Shown here piece by piece: positions 34,617 to 43,637 of a stretch of 64,000 nt of DNA (within the stretch, counting starts at the first letter, position 1; every line of letters begins with the position of its first letter). The notes below the pieces were generated by a model. It was not told the DNA's origin. It was given only the letters and a program-made list of their open reading frames with translations, and ran no database searches. The DNA is from Flavobacteriales bacterium (GTDB lineage Bacteria; Bacteroidota; Bacteroidia; Flavobacteriales_D; Crocinitomicaceae): contig CANFJL010000012.1 of the NCBI GenBank assembly GCA_947447525.1, positions 1 through 64,000 of the forward strand. Direction: 5' to 3'. A program made the position numbers and the translations under genes.

Positions 34617-36362
34617 ATGTTTCGTACACACACATGTGGAGCGTTAACTAGCGCAAATATCAATGAAAAAGTAACCTTAGCGGGATGGGTTCAAAGATCT
34701 CGCGATTTAGGAGGAATGACTTTTGTTGATCTTCGTGATCGTTATGGTATTACGCAATTGACTTTTAATGAGGCTCAAAATAATGCCCTTTGCACTCAAG
34801 CTAGAAAATTAGGTAGAGAGTATGTTATTCAAGTGGTCGGTACTGTGATTGAAAGAAGCAGTAAAAATAAAAACATGGCTACTGGTGAGATCGAAATCAA
34901 TGTCGATTCCCTCACGATTTTAAATGAAGCCAAACTGCCGCCTTTTACTATTGAAGATGACACAGATGGAGGTGATGAATTGAGAATGCAATTTCGATAT
35001 TTAGATTTGCGCAGAAATACGGTTCAACAAAAATTATTTTTAAGACATAAAGTAGCCTTAGAAACGCGAAATTATTTAGATGCTCAAGGATTCTTAGATG
35101 TTGAAACTCCTGTGCTAATTAAATCTACTCCTGAAGGGGCGCGCGATTTTGTAGTACCAAGCAGAATGAATCAAGGTCAATTTTATGCCTTGCCCCAATC
35201 TCCTCAAACCTTCAAGCAATTATTAATGGTCTCAGGGATTGATCGATATTATCAAATTGTGAAATGTTTTAGAGATGAGGATTTAAGAGCGGACAGACAA
35301 CCAGAGTTTACCCAGATCGATTGTGAAATGTCCTATGTGGAACAAAACGATATTCTAGAAACTTTTGAAGGTTTAATAAAACATATTTTCCAAAAGGTTA
35401 AAGGATTTGAATTTAAGGACGCCTTTCCTCGAATGACCTATGCAGAGGCTATGGAAAGATATGGTTCAGACAAACCTGATATTCGTTTTGAAATGGAATT
35501 TGTTGATTTTACTTCCTTGACAAAAGGAAAAGGATTTCCAGTTTTTGATGACGCAGAAAGTGTTATTGGAATCAATGCAAAAACTTGTTCAGAATATACG
35601 CGCAAGCAACTAGATGAACTTACAGATTGGCTAAAACGACCTCAAATTGGGGCAAAAGGATTGATTTATGCTAAATACAATTTAGATGGTACCATTAAGT
35701 CTTCTGTAGATAAGTTTTATGCTGCTGAAGATTTGAATCAATGGATGAAAGCAGCAAACGCTGCCCCAGGAGATTTATTATTGTTATTAAGTGGTGATTT
35801 GGACAAGGTGCGAAAACAATTGTGCGAATTAAGACTGTTAATGGGCACTAATTTAGGTTTGCGCAACCCAGAAGATTTTAAACCATTGTGGGTATTAGAT
35901 TTTCCGCTATTAGAGTGGGATGAAAATCATCAACGCTATCATGCAATGCACCACCCGTTTACTTCACCAAAACCTGAAGATTTACATTTATTGACTACAG
36001 AACCAGGAAAAGTTCGTGCCAATGCCTATGACTTGGCCATGAACGGAGTTGAATTAGGTGGTGGCTCCATCAGAATTCATGACCGTGAATTACAATCCAA
36101 TATGTTTGATTTGCTTGGATTTACGAAAGAAGAAGCGCAAGCTCAATTTGGATTTTTAATGACTGCTTTTGAATACGGAGCGCCTCCACATGGTGGATTA
36201 GCCTTTGGGTTAGATCGCTTGGTGGCCACTATCGGAGGAACGGATTCTATTAGAGATTATATTGCTTTTCCAAAAAATAACAGCGGAAGAGATACCATGA
36301 TTGATGCCCCATCTCCACTAAGTGATGAACAACTTAAAGAATTAGGTGTTAAAGTTTCGTGA
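34617..36362 (+). CDS. aspS: Aspartyl-tRNA synthetase
   Basis: The 581-residue bacterial-type enzyme has an N-terminal OB-fold (about 1-105, [20 protein letters not shown]), the class II core with motif 2 ([19 protein letters not shown]), a bacterial GAD insertion (about 285-420) and motif 3 ([10 protein letters not shown]). The ATG at 34617 gives the usual [10 protein letters not shown] start; an upstream in-frame start at 34587 would overlap the promoter. It charges tRNA-Asp. A GTG-initiated DUF3050 gene overlaps its stop by 4 nt. Confidence 0.97.
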   Translation: MFRTHTCGALTSANINEKVTLAGWVQRSRDLGGMTFVDLRDRYGITQLTFNEAQNNALCTQARKLGREYVIQVVGTVIERSSKNKNMATGEIEINVDSLTILNEAKLPPFTIEDDTDGGDELRMQFRYLDLRRNTVQQKLFLRHKVALETRNYLDAQGFLDVETPVLIKSTPEGARDFVVPSRMNQGQFYALPQSPQTFKQLLMVSGIDRYYQIVKCFRDEDLRADRQPEFTQIDCEMSYVEQNDILETFEGLIKHIFQKVKGFEFKDAFPRMTYAEAMERYGSDKPDIRFEMEFVDFTSLTKGKGFPVFDDAESVIGINAKTCSEYTRKQLDELTDWLKRPQIGAKGLIYAKYNLDGTIKSSVDKFYAAEDLNQWMKAANAAPGDLLLLLSGDLDKVRKQLCELRLLMGTNLGLRNPEDFKPLWVLDFPLLEWDENHQRYHAMHHPFTSPKPEDLHLLTTEPGKVRANAYDLAMNGVELGGGSIRIHDRELQSNMFDLLGFTKEEAQAQFGFLMTAFEYGAPPHGGLAFGLDRLVATIGGTDSIRDYIAFPKNNSGRDTMIDAPSPLSDEQLKELGVKVS

Positions 36363-37126
36363 AGTCAGAATTTGAAATATTAAATAAGTCTTTAGCGCCT
36401 TTTCGAGAGGCTCTGATAAGTCATCCCATGTATGCTCAACTTCAATCAAAAAAAGGAATTGCTCTTTTTATGGAACAGCATGTCTTCGCAGTTTGGGACT
36501 TCATGAGTTTATTGAAAAGTCTTCAAAGAGGAATGACTTGTGTGGAAGTTCCATGGGTTCCTGTTGGGACAGCATCTACTAGAAGACTCATCAATGAAAT
36601 AGTTTGGGGAGAGGAAAGTGATATTGGGGAAGACGGGAAAGCATCCAGTCATTTCGAATTGTACAGAGATGCCATGATACAGATAGGTGCTTCAACAGAA
36701 AAAATTGATGCTTTTATTGAGCAATTAAAAGCGAAAACGCCTCTTGAAAAAGCAATCGATTCACTTGATGTAAATCTGGAGACTAAGAACTTTATGAAAT
36801 TTACATTTTCAGCTATTGAAACAGGTAAATTACATGTAATCGCTGCTGTTTTCACCTTTGGGCGAGAAGATTTAATTCCTGATATGTTTATTGAAATTGT
36901 AAATGAATTAAGCCATAAAAATGAAATTCAAGCTTCACAATTGGTTTATTATCTCAATAGACATATAGAAGTTGATGGTGGTGAACATGGTCCAATGTCC
37001 TTACAGATGATCGAGGAATTGTGCGGAAATGATACTAAAAAGTGGGAAGAAGCAGTTACCTACTCTCGCACCGCCATGGCCATGCGCATTCAGTTGTGGG
37101 ATGGTATCTTGCGCAGCTTAAATTAA
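36359..37126 (+). CDS. DUF3050 family, haem-oxygenase-like fold protein
   Basis: The 255-residue protein matches DUF3050: [82 protein letters not shown] and [17 protein letters not shown]. The conserved His, Glu and Asp in these segments fit a helical haem-oxygenase-like di-iron or metal-binding fold. It starts at a GTG overlapping the aspS stop (GTG/TGA), so translation is probably coupled. A role with aspartyl-tRNA synthetase is not expected, and the function is unknown. Confidence 0.82.
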   Translation: MKSEFEILNKSLAPFREALISHPMYAQLQSKKGIALFMEQHVFAVWDFMSLLKSLQRGMTCVEVPWVPVGTASTRRLINEIVWGEESDIGEDGKASSHFELYRDAMIQIGASTEKIDAFIEQLKAKTPLEKAIDSLDVNLETKNFMKFTFSAIETGKLHVIAAVFTFGREDLIPDMFIEIVNELSHKNEIQASQLVYYLNRHIEVDGGEHGPMSLQMIEELCGNDTKKWEEAVTYSRTAMAMRIQLWDGILRSLN

Positions 37127-37211
37127 TTCAGAACTACTATTTGTTACTTTTAACTAAGCTTTAAAGTGCTGAAATGCAATCAAAAAAATTCTATTATTTA
37201 AAAAATTATCC

Positions 37212-37219
37212 TACATTTG
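37212..37219 (+). promoter_or_regulatory. -7 box of a predicted leaderless promoter (toxin-antitoxin operon)
   Basis: TACATTTG ends 4 nt before the ATG at 37224. No TTG was found at -33. Confidence 0.5.
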
Positions 37220-37223
37220 ATTG

Positions 37224-37526
37224 ATGCAGGTGGATGTAAAAAATAGTTTAAGCAAATCACTTTTTTGGGATGTTAATTTTGAGGATATTGATTCGCAAAC
37301 CCATTCGCTATTTATTACAGAGCGCGTTCTTACCAGAGGAACATTAGATGATTTTAAAGTTCTTAAAAACTATTTTGGTATAGAAAAATTAAAATCTATC
37401 ATCGTTGAAATAAAAAATCTTGACGAAAGAACCTTAAGTTTTTGTTCTGTTTACTTTTCCATCCCTAAAATAAAATTCAGATGTTACAATTTCAAACAGT
37501 CGAATCTAACACACTGGAATTATTAA
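37224..37526 (+). CDS. Putative antitoxin (DUF6922-like)
   Basis: The 100-residue protein begins MQVDVKNSLSKSLFWDVNFEDID and includes RVLTRGTLDDFKVLKNYFGIEKLKSI (cut here for length; about 34-60), a helix-rich pattern found in small proteins encoded just upstream of AbiEii-type nucleotidyltransferases in Bacteroidota. An in-frame TTG lies one codon earlier, but the ATG at 37224 is preferred because of the promoter box. Its last 46 nt overlap the toxin gene in another frame. The antitoxin role is inferred from gene order. Confidence 0.65.
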   Translation: MQVDVKNSLSKSLFWDVNFEDIDSQTHSLFITERVLTRGTLDDFKVLKNYFGIEKLKSIIVEIKNLDERTLSFCSVYFSIPKIKFRCYNFKQSNLTHWNY

Positions 37527-38092
37527 GATCATTGATGCAAAAAGAATATTTAAATTCTTTTGTATTGGTGGGAGGAACAGCCTTAGCGTTGCAGTTAGGA
37601 AATAGAAAATCTATAGATTTGGATTTGTTTTCAAATACTGATTTTTCGTCCAATGAACTTTTGATATCCTTGTTGAATGATTATCAAATTGTTGTCAATA
37701 ATCAACTTTCACAAACGCTAATTTCAACCATTAATGAAGTTGAAGTTGACTTTTTAAAGTTTCATTATCCGTTTATTCGACCAATTGTAATAATAGAAAA
37801 TATTAGAATGGCTTCCCTTGAAGATATTGCTGCCATGAAGTTAGATGCCATAACAGGTCGCGGAAGTAAAAAAGATTTTTATGACTTATTTTTCCTTTTA
37901 AAGCAGTATTCGATAGACGAATTATTTTCCTTCTACACCGAAAAATACCCACATCAAACTACTTTTCATGTTGCACGAAGCCTTACTTATTTTGAAGATG
38001 CAGAAATGCAACCGAACCCTGTTGTTTTTGACAAAACCATTACTTGGGAAGTAGTTAAGCAGACAATAATATCTTCCATTCAATCCTTATAA
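37481..38092 (+). CDS. AbiEii-type nucleotidyltransferase toxin
   Basis: The 203-residue protein has the AbiEii/MenT-like nucleotidyltransferase signature LVGGTALALQLGNRKSIDLD (30-49) with catalytic-type GG (31-32), T33 and D46/D48, plus a later DxE-like EVDFLKFHYP strand and the helical KLDAITGRGSKKDFYDLFFL motif. Such proteins transfer nucleotides to tRNA or other targets and form type IV or related toxin-antitoxin or phage-defence modules. The 46-nt overlap with the upstream gene supports a two-gene unit. It ends 12 nt from the convergent ygiQ-like gene. Confidence 0.82.
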   Translation: MLQFQTVESNTLELLRSLMQKEYLNSFVLVGGTALALQLGNRKSIDLDLFSNTDFSSNELLISLLNDYQIVVNNQLSQTLISTINEVEVDFLKFHYPFIRPIVIIENIRMASLEDIAAMKLDAITGRGSKKDFYDLFFLLKQYSIDELFSFYTEKYPHQTTFHVARSLTYFEDAEMQPNPVVFDKTITWEVVKQTIISSIQSL

Positions 38093-38104
38093 TTGAACAT
38101 TAAA

Positions 38105-40003
38105 CTACTTTCTGTTCTTTCTTTTTTCTTCTAGCCAATTAGGCACTTTCTTTTCACTCAATTTTGGCTCAGCGCCCAATAGTTTTTCAATTAAATCAGG
38201 TCGATTTGCTTTTTCAAGTCTGGTTTTAATCCACTGTTGATTTTCTCGTTTGTACCAAAAGAAAAATCTATTTTGATTTAATTTTTCTTCCTTGGTTTTT
38301 ACAGTTTTGATCGGTTTTAAAGTATACGGATGAACTCCTGTGTAATAGATTACCTCAGCAACGGTCATCGGAGTTGGAGTAAAATCTTGAACTTGTTCTA
38401 ATTGGAAACCCATATCTTTTGTCTCTGCAGCTAAATTAGCCATGTCCTCCTCCTCACAACCAGGATGAGAAGAAATAAAATAAGGGATAAGTTGTTGCTT
38501 GAGTCCGTGTCGCTCAGAAATTAGATCATATTTCTCCTTAAATTTATGGAAATACTTAAATGATGGCTTACGCATTACACGCAAGGTTGCATCTGAAGTA
38601 TGTTCTGGAGCGACCTTCAATCTTCCACTTACATGGCGCGTAATTACTTGCTCAATATATTCATCGTGATTACCATCCTCATTATTTTTATTAAAATCAT
38701 CTACCAATAAATCATAACGGATTCCAGATCCAACAAAAGCCTTTTTTACTTGAGGATGCGCATCTACTTTTCGGTATAATTCAGTCATCGGTTTATGAGA
38801 TGTATCCAGATTGTTACAGATTACAGGGTGAATACAACTAGGAGAAGAACAACGGGCGCAAATTTCTTCGTCCTTTCCTTTCATTTTATACATATTCGCT
38901 GATGGTCCACCTAAATCGGAAATAAATCCTCGATATTCGGGATGCTTGACCACTTCTTCCAACTCATTTAAGATGGATTTCTCACTTCGTGAAGCAATGA
39001 ACTTCCCTTGATGAGCAGAAATGGTACAAAAACTACAACCACCAAAACAACCTCTATGCATATTGATAGAAAATTTGATCATGTCATAAGCAGGAATCGC
39101 TCCTCTTTTCTTGTAACGGGGATGTGGTAAGCGGGTATAAGGCAAATCAAAGGACTTGTCTATTTCATTTTCCGTCATGGTTTTGTAGGGTGGATTCACC
39201 ACCAACACTTGTTCGCCAACCACTTGCGTAATTCGATTGGCTTCCCATTTATTGGATTCAACTTCAACAATTTTGAAATTTGCTGCATATCTAATTTTAT
39301 CCTCTAAACAGATTTCATGGCTCGCCAATTCAACTGTTTCCCAATTTTTATTTTTGGGTAATTCAAGTGAATTGTCCTGTAAAAAAGCTACTTGCTTTAA
39401 TGTTTTCGCTTGCTCAAAGGGAACTCCTTTTTTCAATAAACGCAGCAACTCTCTCAAGGGTTGATCTCCCATTCCATAAACCAATAAGTCAGCTCTTGAA
39501 TCCACTAAAATGGAAGGCATTAATGCATCTTTCCAATAATCGTAATGTGTTACGCGTCTTAGGGAAGATTCAATACCACCAAGAACTACAGGAACATCAG
39601 GAAAGATATCTTTTAGAATATTTGCATAAACGATTGAGGCATAATCGGGTCGAAAACCTGCTTGTCCACCAGGAGTATAAGCATCGGTTGAACGCAAGCG
39701 TTTATTGGCAGTATAGTGATTGACCATAGAGTCCATACAACCCGCTGTAACACCAAAGAAAAGTTTTGGTTTTCCCAATTTTTTAAAATCGCGTAAATCG
39801 TCTTTCCAATTGGGTTGTGCTACAATACCAATCCTCAATCCTTCATCTTCGATAATACGACTGATTACTGCGGTACCAAAAGCGGGATGATCCACATAAG
39901 CATCACCAGAAATTAGAATAACATCAAATTCCTCCCACCCTCTTTTTTCTGCTTCCTTTGTTGATAAAGGAATCCAGTCTGTTATTGGCCTTTCGTCTAG
40001 CAT
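38105..40003 (-). CDS. YgiQ family radical SAM protein
   Basis: The 632-residue protein has the YgiQ N-terminus (DVILISGDAYVDHPAFG, LGGIESSLRRVTHYDYW) and a radical-SAM core with the CxxxCxxC motif in HRGCFGGCSFC (about 319-327), where the Fe-S cluster binds. A Cys-rich segment (CARCSSPSCIHPVIC, about 375-392) may hold a second cluster. The C-terminal region with PEHTSDATLRVMRKPSF is also family-typical. The substrate of YgiQ proteins is not established to my knowledge. It is a single-gene transcript with a leaderless-type promoter. Confidence 0.92.
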   Translation of the reverse strand: MLDERPITDWIPLSTKEAEKRGWEEFDVILISGDAYVDHPAFGTAVISRIIEDEGLRIGIVAQPNWKDDLRDFKKLGKPKLFFGVTAGCMDSMVNHYTANKRLRSTDAYTPGGQAGFRPDYASIVYANILKDIFPDVPVVLGGIESSLRRVTHYDYWKDALMPSILVDSRADLLVYGMGDQPLRELLRLLKKGVPFEQAKTLKQVAFLQDNSLELPKNKNWETVELASHEICLEDKIRYAANFKIVEVESNKWEANRITQVVGEQVLVVNPPYKTMTENEIDKSFDLPYTRLPHPRYKKRGAIPAYDMIKFSINMHRGCFGGCSFCTISAHQGKFIASRSEKSILNELEEVVKHPEYRGFISDLGGPSANMYKMKGKDEEICARCSSPSCIHPVICNNLDTSHKPMTELYRKVDAHPQVKKAFVGSGIRYDLLVDDFNKNNEDGNHDEYIEQVITRHVSGRLKVAPEHTSDATLRVMRKPSFKYFHKFKEKYDLISERHGLKQQLIPYFISSHPGCEEEDMANLAAETKDMGFQLEQVQDFTPTPMTVAEVIYYTGVHPYTLKPIKTVKTKEEKLNQNRFFFWYKRENQQWIKTRLEKANRPDLIEKLLGAEPKLSEKKVPNWLEEKRKNRK

Positions 40004-40007
40004 GGTA

Positions 40008-40015
40008 CAAAAATA
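40008..40015 (-). promoter_or_regulatory. -7 box of a predicted leaderless promoter (YgiQ gene)
   Basis: On the minus strand TATTTTTG ends 4 nt before the ATG at 40003. No TTG was seen at -33. Confidence 0.55.
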
Positions 40016-40047
40016 CGCAAAGAGAATTGCATAAGTTACCTTAAAAC

Positions 40048-40075
40048 AGAAAAAGGGCGTGAACCGCCTTTTTCT
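40048..40075 (-). terminator. Terminator of the YHYH protein gene
   Basis: On the minus strand AGAAAAAGG...CCTTTTTCT form a 9-bp stem, extended by CG/CG past one bulge, followed by GTTTT. It lies 20 nt past the stop at 40095 and separates that gene from the YgiQ gene. Confidence 0.8.
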
Positions 40076-40094
40076 ACATCAAAACTTTTGTTTC

Positions 40095-41441
40095 CTATTC
40101 TCCTACAGTAACTGGAAGTGATTTTTGATTTTGACCTGAGCCAATTTTAATCAAATAATTTCCTGCATAAAGCGTACTCACATCAAAGTAAGCAATAGTA
40201 CTTCCTTGAGCTATCGTTTTTTCAGAAATAATTTTACCATTCATATCTATTAAATAAACTGGAACATCTGAAACAATTAAATCACTTAACTGAACCAATA
40301 AAACATCATTACTTGGATTAGGAAAAACCTTCACATCGATGGCAGTTTGTTCTGTCAAACCGTTAGAGGGATTATAAGTAGTAACCGTTTCTGAGATGGT
40401 AGTGACTTTAGAACCTGTTTTAGTACCATAGAATGTTGGGCCGATTAAATAAGGATAAGCTGAGTTCCAATTGGCATCAACCGTAGCGAAATAACAATAA
40501 ATTCCATTAGGATATTCTGGTGTTACGCAAAATCTACCGTTGTGACTGTCTAAATAATCTTGTCCAGTTTGAGCAATGTATTCATAATCCTCTCGAAAAT
40601 AACCTAAAGGATATGTTGTGGAAACTGGAGGTCCAGCGGTAACACTAGTGCCATTTGCATAAGTAGTCCTAGTGGTAATGTTTCTCAATTGATAACTAGA
40701 TTTCATTCTTGTAATTCCACCAGTTCCATCGGTATTTGCATATCCATAAGCACCGTAGATTGGGAAGCCATCATAAGAATATCCAATAAGTGGAGCATGT
40801 TGAGCAGCATTGATTAGATACAAACCATCAGCGGCATAAATATCACAAATATTAGAGATGACAGTAAGATCTAAATTAAAGGCACTTGGATTTTGATGGT
40901 GGTGATAATTTCCCATTGCTGGATGACCTTTTGCACAATCAAATCCAGCTTTTTCAGCAGGGACTGCATCACGATTCCAAACGCCATCACCCATTCCACC
41001 AAGCGGACCACCTGCTAATGCATTGCTAGCATTCTTCCAAGACACGCCATCACGATAATCAAATAAAGCGACTCCATTAATGAAAATACCAATATTTCCT
41101 CCTGTAGTATTGGTTGGATTTCCAGTATTTTGAACAGGATTTAGCGAAATTTTAAAAATAGCATTTTGATTTTGTGCTACAGAGGGATTTCCGTCCAAGA
41201 AGGGACCGGTAATATAAGAAGGAACCCCTGTTGTGGTAACATACACCCAATTGGTAGAATATTGAACAGATTGTACATTTGCTGCAACAGCATCCGTTAT
41301 TGGGGTTGGATTTCCATTTACATAATGTCTTCCAGTCAGTCCAGTAGTATTGATCAACCAGTTGGTAATTGCAGGATTGGTTTGCGCTTGTGCCCCTATT
41401 GCTATAACAACTAGGGATAATAATAGAAAAATATTTTTCAT
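40095..41441 (-). CDS. YHYH-domain protein with T9SS sorting domain
   Basis: The 448-residue protein has a signal peptide (about 1-19), a YHYH domain (about 100-290) with the His-rich motif GNYHHHQNP and GYSYDGFPIYGAYGY, and a type A T9SS sorting domain at the C-terminus (about 375-448, DVKVFPNPSNDVLLVQL). YHYH domains are found in secreted proteins of unknown function; the histidines suggest metal binding. It would be exported to the cell surface through T9SS. It is alone on its transcript, with a terminator at 40048. Confidence 0.87.
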   Translation of the reverse strand: MKNIFLLLSLVVIAIGAQAQTNPAITNWLINTTGLTGRHYVNGNPTPITDAVAANVQSVQYSTNWVYVTTTGVPSYITGPFLDGNPSVAQNQNAIFKISLNPVQNTGNPTNTTGGNIGIFINGVALFDYRDGVSWKNASNALAGGPLGGMGDGVWNRDAVPAEKAGFDCAKGHPAMGNYHHHQNPSAFNLDLTVISNICDIYAADGLYLINAAQHAPLIGYSYDGFPIYGAYGYANTDGTGGITRMKSSYQLRNITTRTTYANGTSVTAGPPVSTTYPLGYFREDYEYIAQTGQDYLDSHNGRFCVTPEYPNGIYCYFATVDANWNSAYPYLIGPTFYGTKTGSKVTTISETVTTYNPSNGLTEQTAIDVKVFPNPSNDVLLVQLSDLIVSDVPVYLIDMNGKIISEKTIAQGSTIAYFDVSTLYAGNYLIKIGSGQNQKSLPVTVGE

Positions 41442-41537
41442 TTCTTAAACAATTTTAAATTTTAGTAAAGTTAGTAGTTTAAAATAAAATATACTTGCGT
41501 AATATTATTTTATTTTGAGGTCCTAGAAGCATTAATG
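41442..41537. other. Upstream region of the YHYH gene
   Basis: AT-rich sequence. On the minus strand TAACTTTA (near 41474) is one base from TAnnTTTG and could be the YHYH promoter. I see no gene or RNA. Confidence 0.35.
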
Positions 41538-41598
41538 CCTTGAAAAGGTGAGCATTAACATTGATAAGATATCCCACCCTTTCAGGGCTTATATGACT

Positions 41599-41645
41599 GC
41601 GTGATATCTAAACATAGGGCTTTGCCCAATGTTTAGATATCACGC
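41599..41645. repeat. Long hairpin, 17-bp perfect arms
   Basis: GCGTGATATCTAAACAT (41599-41615) is the exact complement of 41629-41645. Inside, after one A-A mismatch, GGGC-TTT-GCCC closes the stem, giving about 21 bp. It sits between two CCCT-N3-AGGG cores and lacks a T-tract, so it is more like a structured repeat than a terminator. Confidence 0.88.
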
Positions 41646-41698
41646 CCTTGCAGGGCTGTCAAAGAGTATTAAAACCCTTATAGGGTGTAATATTTTAA

Positions 41699-41717
41699 CG
41701 ATGGGCGGAGTCCATCG
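41699..41717. repeat. Short hairpin in the repeat cluster
   Basis: CGATGG (41699-41704) pairs with CCATCG (41712-41717) around a 7-nt loop. It is part of the same repeat-rich gap. Confidence 0.6.
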
Positions 41718-41871
41718 GAAGCAGAAAACAACCAACATTAACAAAGCCCTGAAAGGGTGCGATATTAGGAATGTATAGGTATCAAACCCTTTCAGGGTTA
41801 TCAACTATTATATACAATATTCGATTTATGTAAAATCATTAATTCCAGTTCCTCAAAAAAATAATAATCCA

Positions 41872-42897
41872 TTATTTTAAGGGTGCATATTTGAATCTAT
41901 CATCAAATAAAAACTGTTTGTCCGACAAGGTTTTTAAAAATGCAATCAGGTCTTTTTGATCATTGGAACTCAAGTTTGGTTTTTTTCTTTTCAATTCCTT
42001 ACTCAAAACTTGATTGTCTTCTAAATGAGCATAATGATCCATAACATCTTTCAGTTTTTTATATCGGCCATCGTGCATGTAGGGAAAACTATATTCGATA
42101 TTTCTTAAACTAGGCACACGAAATAGAAGCGAATCTTTTGCTTTGCCTGTTATAGTCATGCGACCAAAATCTTTCAATTCAGGGTCTAAAATAAGACCAT
42201 TAGACCTAAACAGATCCCCGCCAAGTGTTGGGCCGCTATGGCAGCTAATACAATTTTGTTTAAACAGATTATACCCTTTTAATTCTTGTTCTGAGAACTG
42301 AACTCCTTCCTCTTTTCGCATAACCTGATCATATTTAGCATTGGCAGAAACCAGAGCAACAGTATATTGAGCAAGCGCTTTTACCAGGTGAAAGGGACGA
42401 ATATCCTGAGTTCCAAAAGTTTTTTCAAAAGCAGGAGCATAAATTGGAGAATGATCTAGTCGCCTTAGCACTTCGTCAAGCGTAATGTCCATTTCATCGT
42501 GATGGGTAATTGGATTAATCGCTTGACTGTTCAAATTTAGCACTCCCCCATCCCAATGAAAATCGTTACGCCAGGCCAAATTTGCTAAAGAAGGTGAATT
42601 TCTTTTTCCAATTCTGCCATCGATTCCATGACTTGTAGGATGATCTACATGGGTAAAAGCGGTGTATTGCAAATGACAAGTGGAACAAGAAATAGAACTG
42701 TCACGCGAAAGAATTGGATCATAAAATAGTGCGCGGCCCAATTTGAATTTTTCAACATCCAAGGGATTTCCTTTAAAATTATAGCTTGGCTTTGGCCAAT
42801 TTTGAGGTAGATAAAATGGGTGTGTATCCAAAGTTGAAAAAGTCAGCGCGAGCAGACTAAAACTTACAAGAATAAATAACAAGTGTCTCTTTAGCAT
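41872..42897 (-). CDS. Di-haem cytochrome c peroxidase/MauG family (MbnH-like)
   Basis: The 341-residue protein has a signal sequence (about 1-22) and two haem c sites: C71-S-T-C74-H75 and C216-I-S-C219-H220. Family segments include LGRALFYDPILSRDSSISC, NSPSLANLAWR, FHWDGGVLNLNSQA and PYMHDGRYKKLKDVMDHY. Members either reduce peroxide or, like MauG and MbnH, oxidise protein residues. The gene follows the MbnP-like gene with no gap, which favours the MbnH role, making kynurenine from a Trp of MbnP. It is periplasmic. The choice between peroxidase and MbnH is an inference from context. Confidence 0.85.
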   Translation of the reverse strand: MLKRHLLFILVSFSLLALTFSTLDTHPFYLPQNWPKPSYNFKGNPLDVEKFKLGRALFYDPILSRDSSISCSTCHLQYTAFTHVDHPTSHGIDGRIGKRNSPSLANLAWRNDFHWDGGVLNLNSQAINPITHHDEMDITLDEVLRRLDHSPIYAPAFEKTFGTQDIRPFHLVKALAQYTVALVSANAKYDQVMRKEEGVQFSEQELKGYNLFKQNCISCHSGPTLGGDLFRSNGLILDPELKDFGRMTITGKAKDSLLFRVPSLRNIEYSFPYMHDGRYKKLKDVMDHYAHLEDNQVLSKELKRKKPNLSSNDQKDLIAFLKTLSDKQFLFDDRFKYAPLK

Positions 42898-43548
42898 TTA
42901 AAAATGAAAATGTTTAACAAGTTCCTGAGAAAAGAAAAAAGCTTTTTCCCCAGGGACCATCAAATGATTAAGCTCCTTTAGATTCCATGATTGTAGGAAA
43001 GCATCAAGGTCTAAATAAAAAGTAGATCCTTTTACCCATAAAGTACATTTTTGAGAAGCACCATAAGGCGCTCTATATCCACCGATGTGAAATTCGAAAT
43101 CATTCTTAGGATTGGGAATCCAATTAGCAGTACCCTTCAATTTAAAATTAATATAGCCAGTATTCCAAGCCCAATACATTCCTAAAAGTGGGTCATAAGG
43201 ACCTTCTAATGCACCTGAAACATTTTTTACGCTATCCAATCCCAAGTGAAATTCGATTTTATTTACTCCTTCGAGAGCTGCAGAAAGTAACAAACTACCA
43301 GACCCTTCTTCTAGATTATAAAAAATTAAAGTGTCTAAATGATACAGCAATTCACCTTGTTCATTGTAAAATAAAAAATCAGAAAGATAGAATTTCAATT
43401 CCTTTACGCTTAACAATTCACCTGGCATCAATTCATAGATACTATCAAGTTTCAAAAGGTCACCTTGAAAATTACATTGGAAATTTAATTGTGAGAAACT
43501 CAGAAAGAAACAGGTGCTAAAAAATAAAGAGACAATATATCTTTTCAC
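42898..43548 (-). CDS. MbnP-like periplasmic metal-binding protein
   Basis: The 216-residue protein starts at a GTG and has a signal peptide (about 1-19). It shows the MbnP pattern: LKFYLSDFLFYN (51-62), HLGLDSVKNVSGALEGPYDP (101-120), GMYWAWNTGYINFKLKG (123-139) and FEFHIGGYR (151-159). In studied MbnP proteins a Trp is oxidised to kynurenine by MbnH to create a copper site; W126 and W128 here are candidates and H154 a possible ligand. It directly precedes the di-haem gene with no intergenic base. No methanobactin precursor was seen nearby, so a copper role is likely but separate from methanobactin. Confidence 0.8.
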   Translation of the reverse strand: MKRYIVSLFFSTCFFLSFSQLNFQCNFQGDLLKLDSIYELMPGELLSVKELKFYLSDFLFYNEQGELLYHLDTLIFYNLEEGSGSLLLSAALEGVNKIEFHLGLDSVKNVSGALEGPYDPLLGMYWAWNTGYINFKLKGTANWIPNPKNDFEFHIGGYRAPYGASQKCTLWVKGSTFYLDLDAFLQSWNLKELNHLMVPGEKAFFFSQELVKHFHF

Positions 43549-43637
43549 TGTTTTGGTATTGTAAATATTAATGGTGGCAATTTAGCTTTTTCTTTTGAAA
43601 TATGCATCTTCAAGAAGCGATCTAAAATCAATCTAGA

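Larger units (their letters stand above)
41538..41797. repeat. Cluster of CCCT-N3-AGGG palindromic repeats
   Basis: Five 11-bp palindromic cores occur in 221 bp: 41577-41587 (CCCTTTCAGGG), 41645-41655 (CCCTTGCAGGG), 41675-41685 (CCCTTATAGGG), 41747-41757 (CCCTGAAAGGG) and 41787-41797 (CCCTTTCAGGG), with a decayed copy at 41538-41548. They are irregularly spaced and flanked by AT-rich sequence, unlike CRISPR. They look like a REP/MITE-type intergenic repeat family. No open frame crosses the region. Confidence 0.8.

Noticed and set aside
39367..39723. A 118-codon plus-strand frame.
   Set aside because: It is entirely antisense to the YgiQ-family gene, with no promoter or recognisable motif.
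41577..41797. Repeated CCCT-N3-AGGG cores as a possible CRISPR array.
   Set aside because: The cores are only 11 bp, vary, change orientation and are unevenly spaced; no cas genes are nearby.
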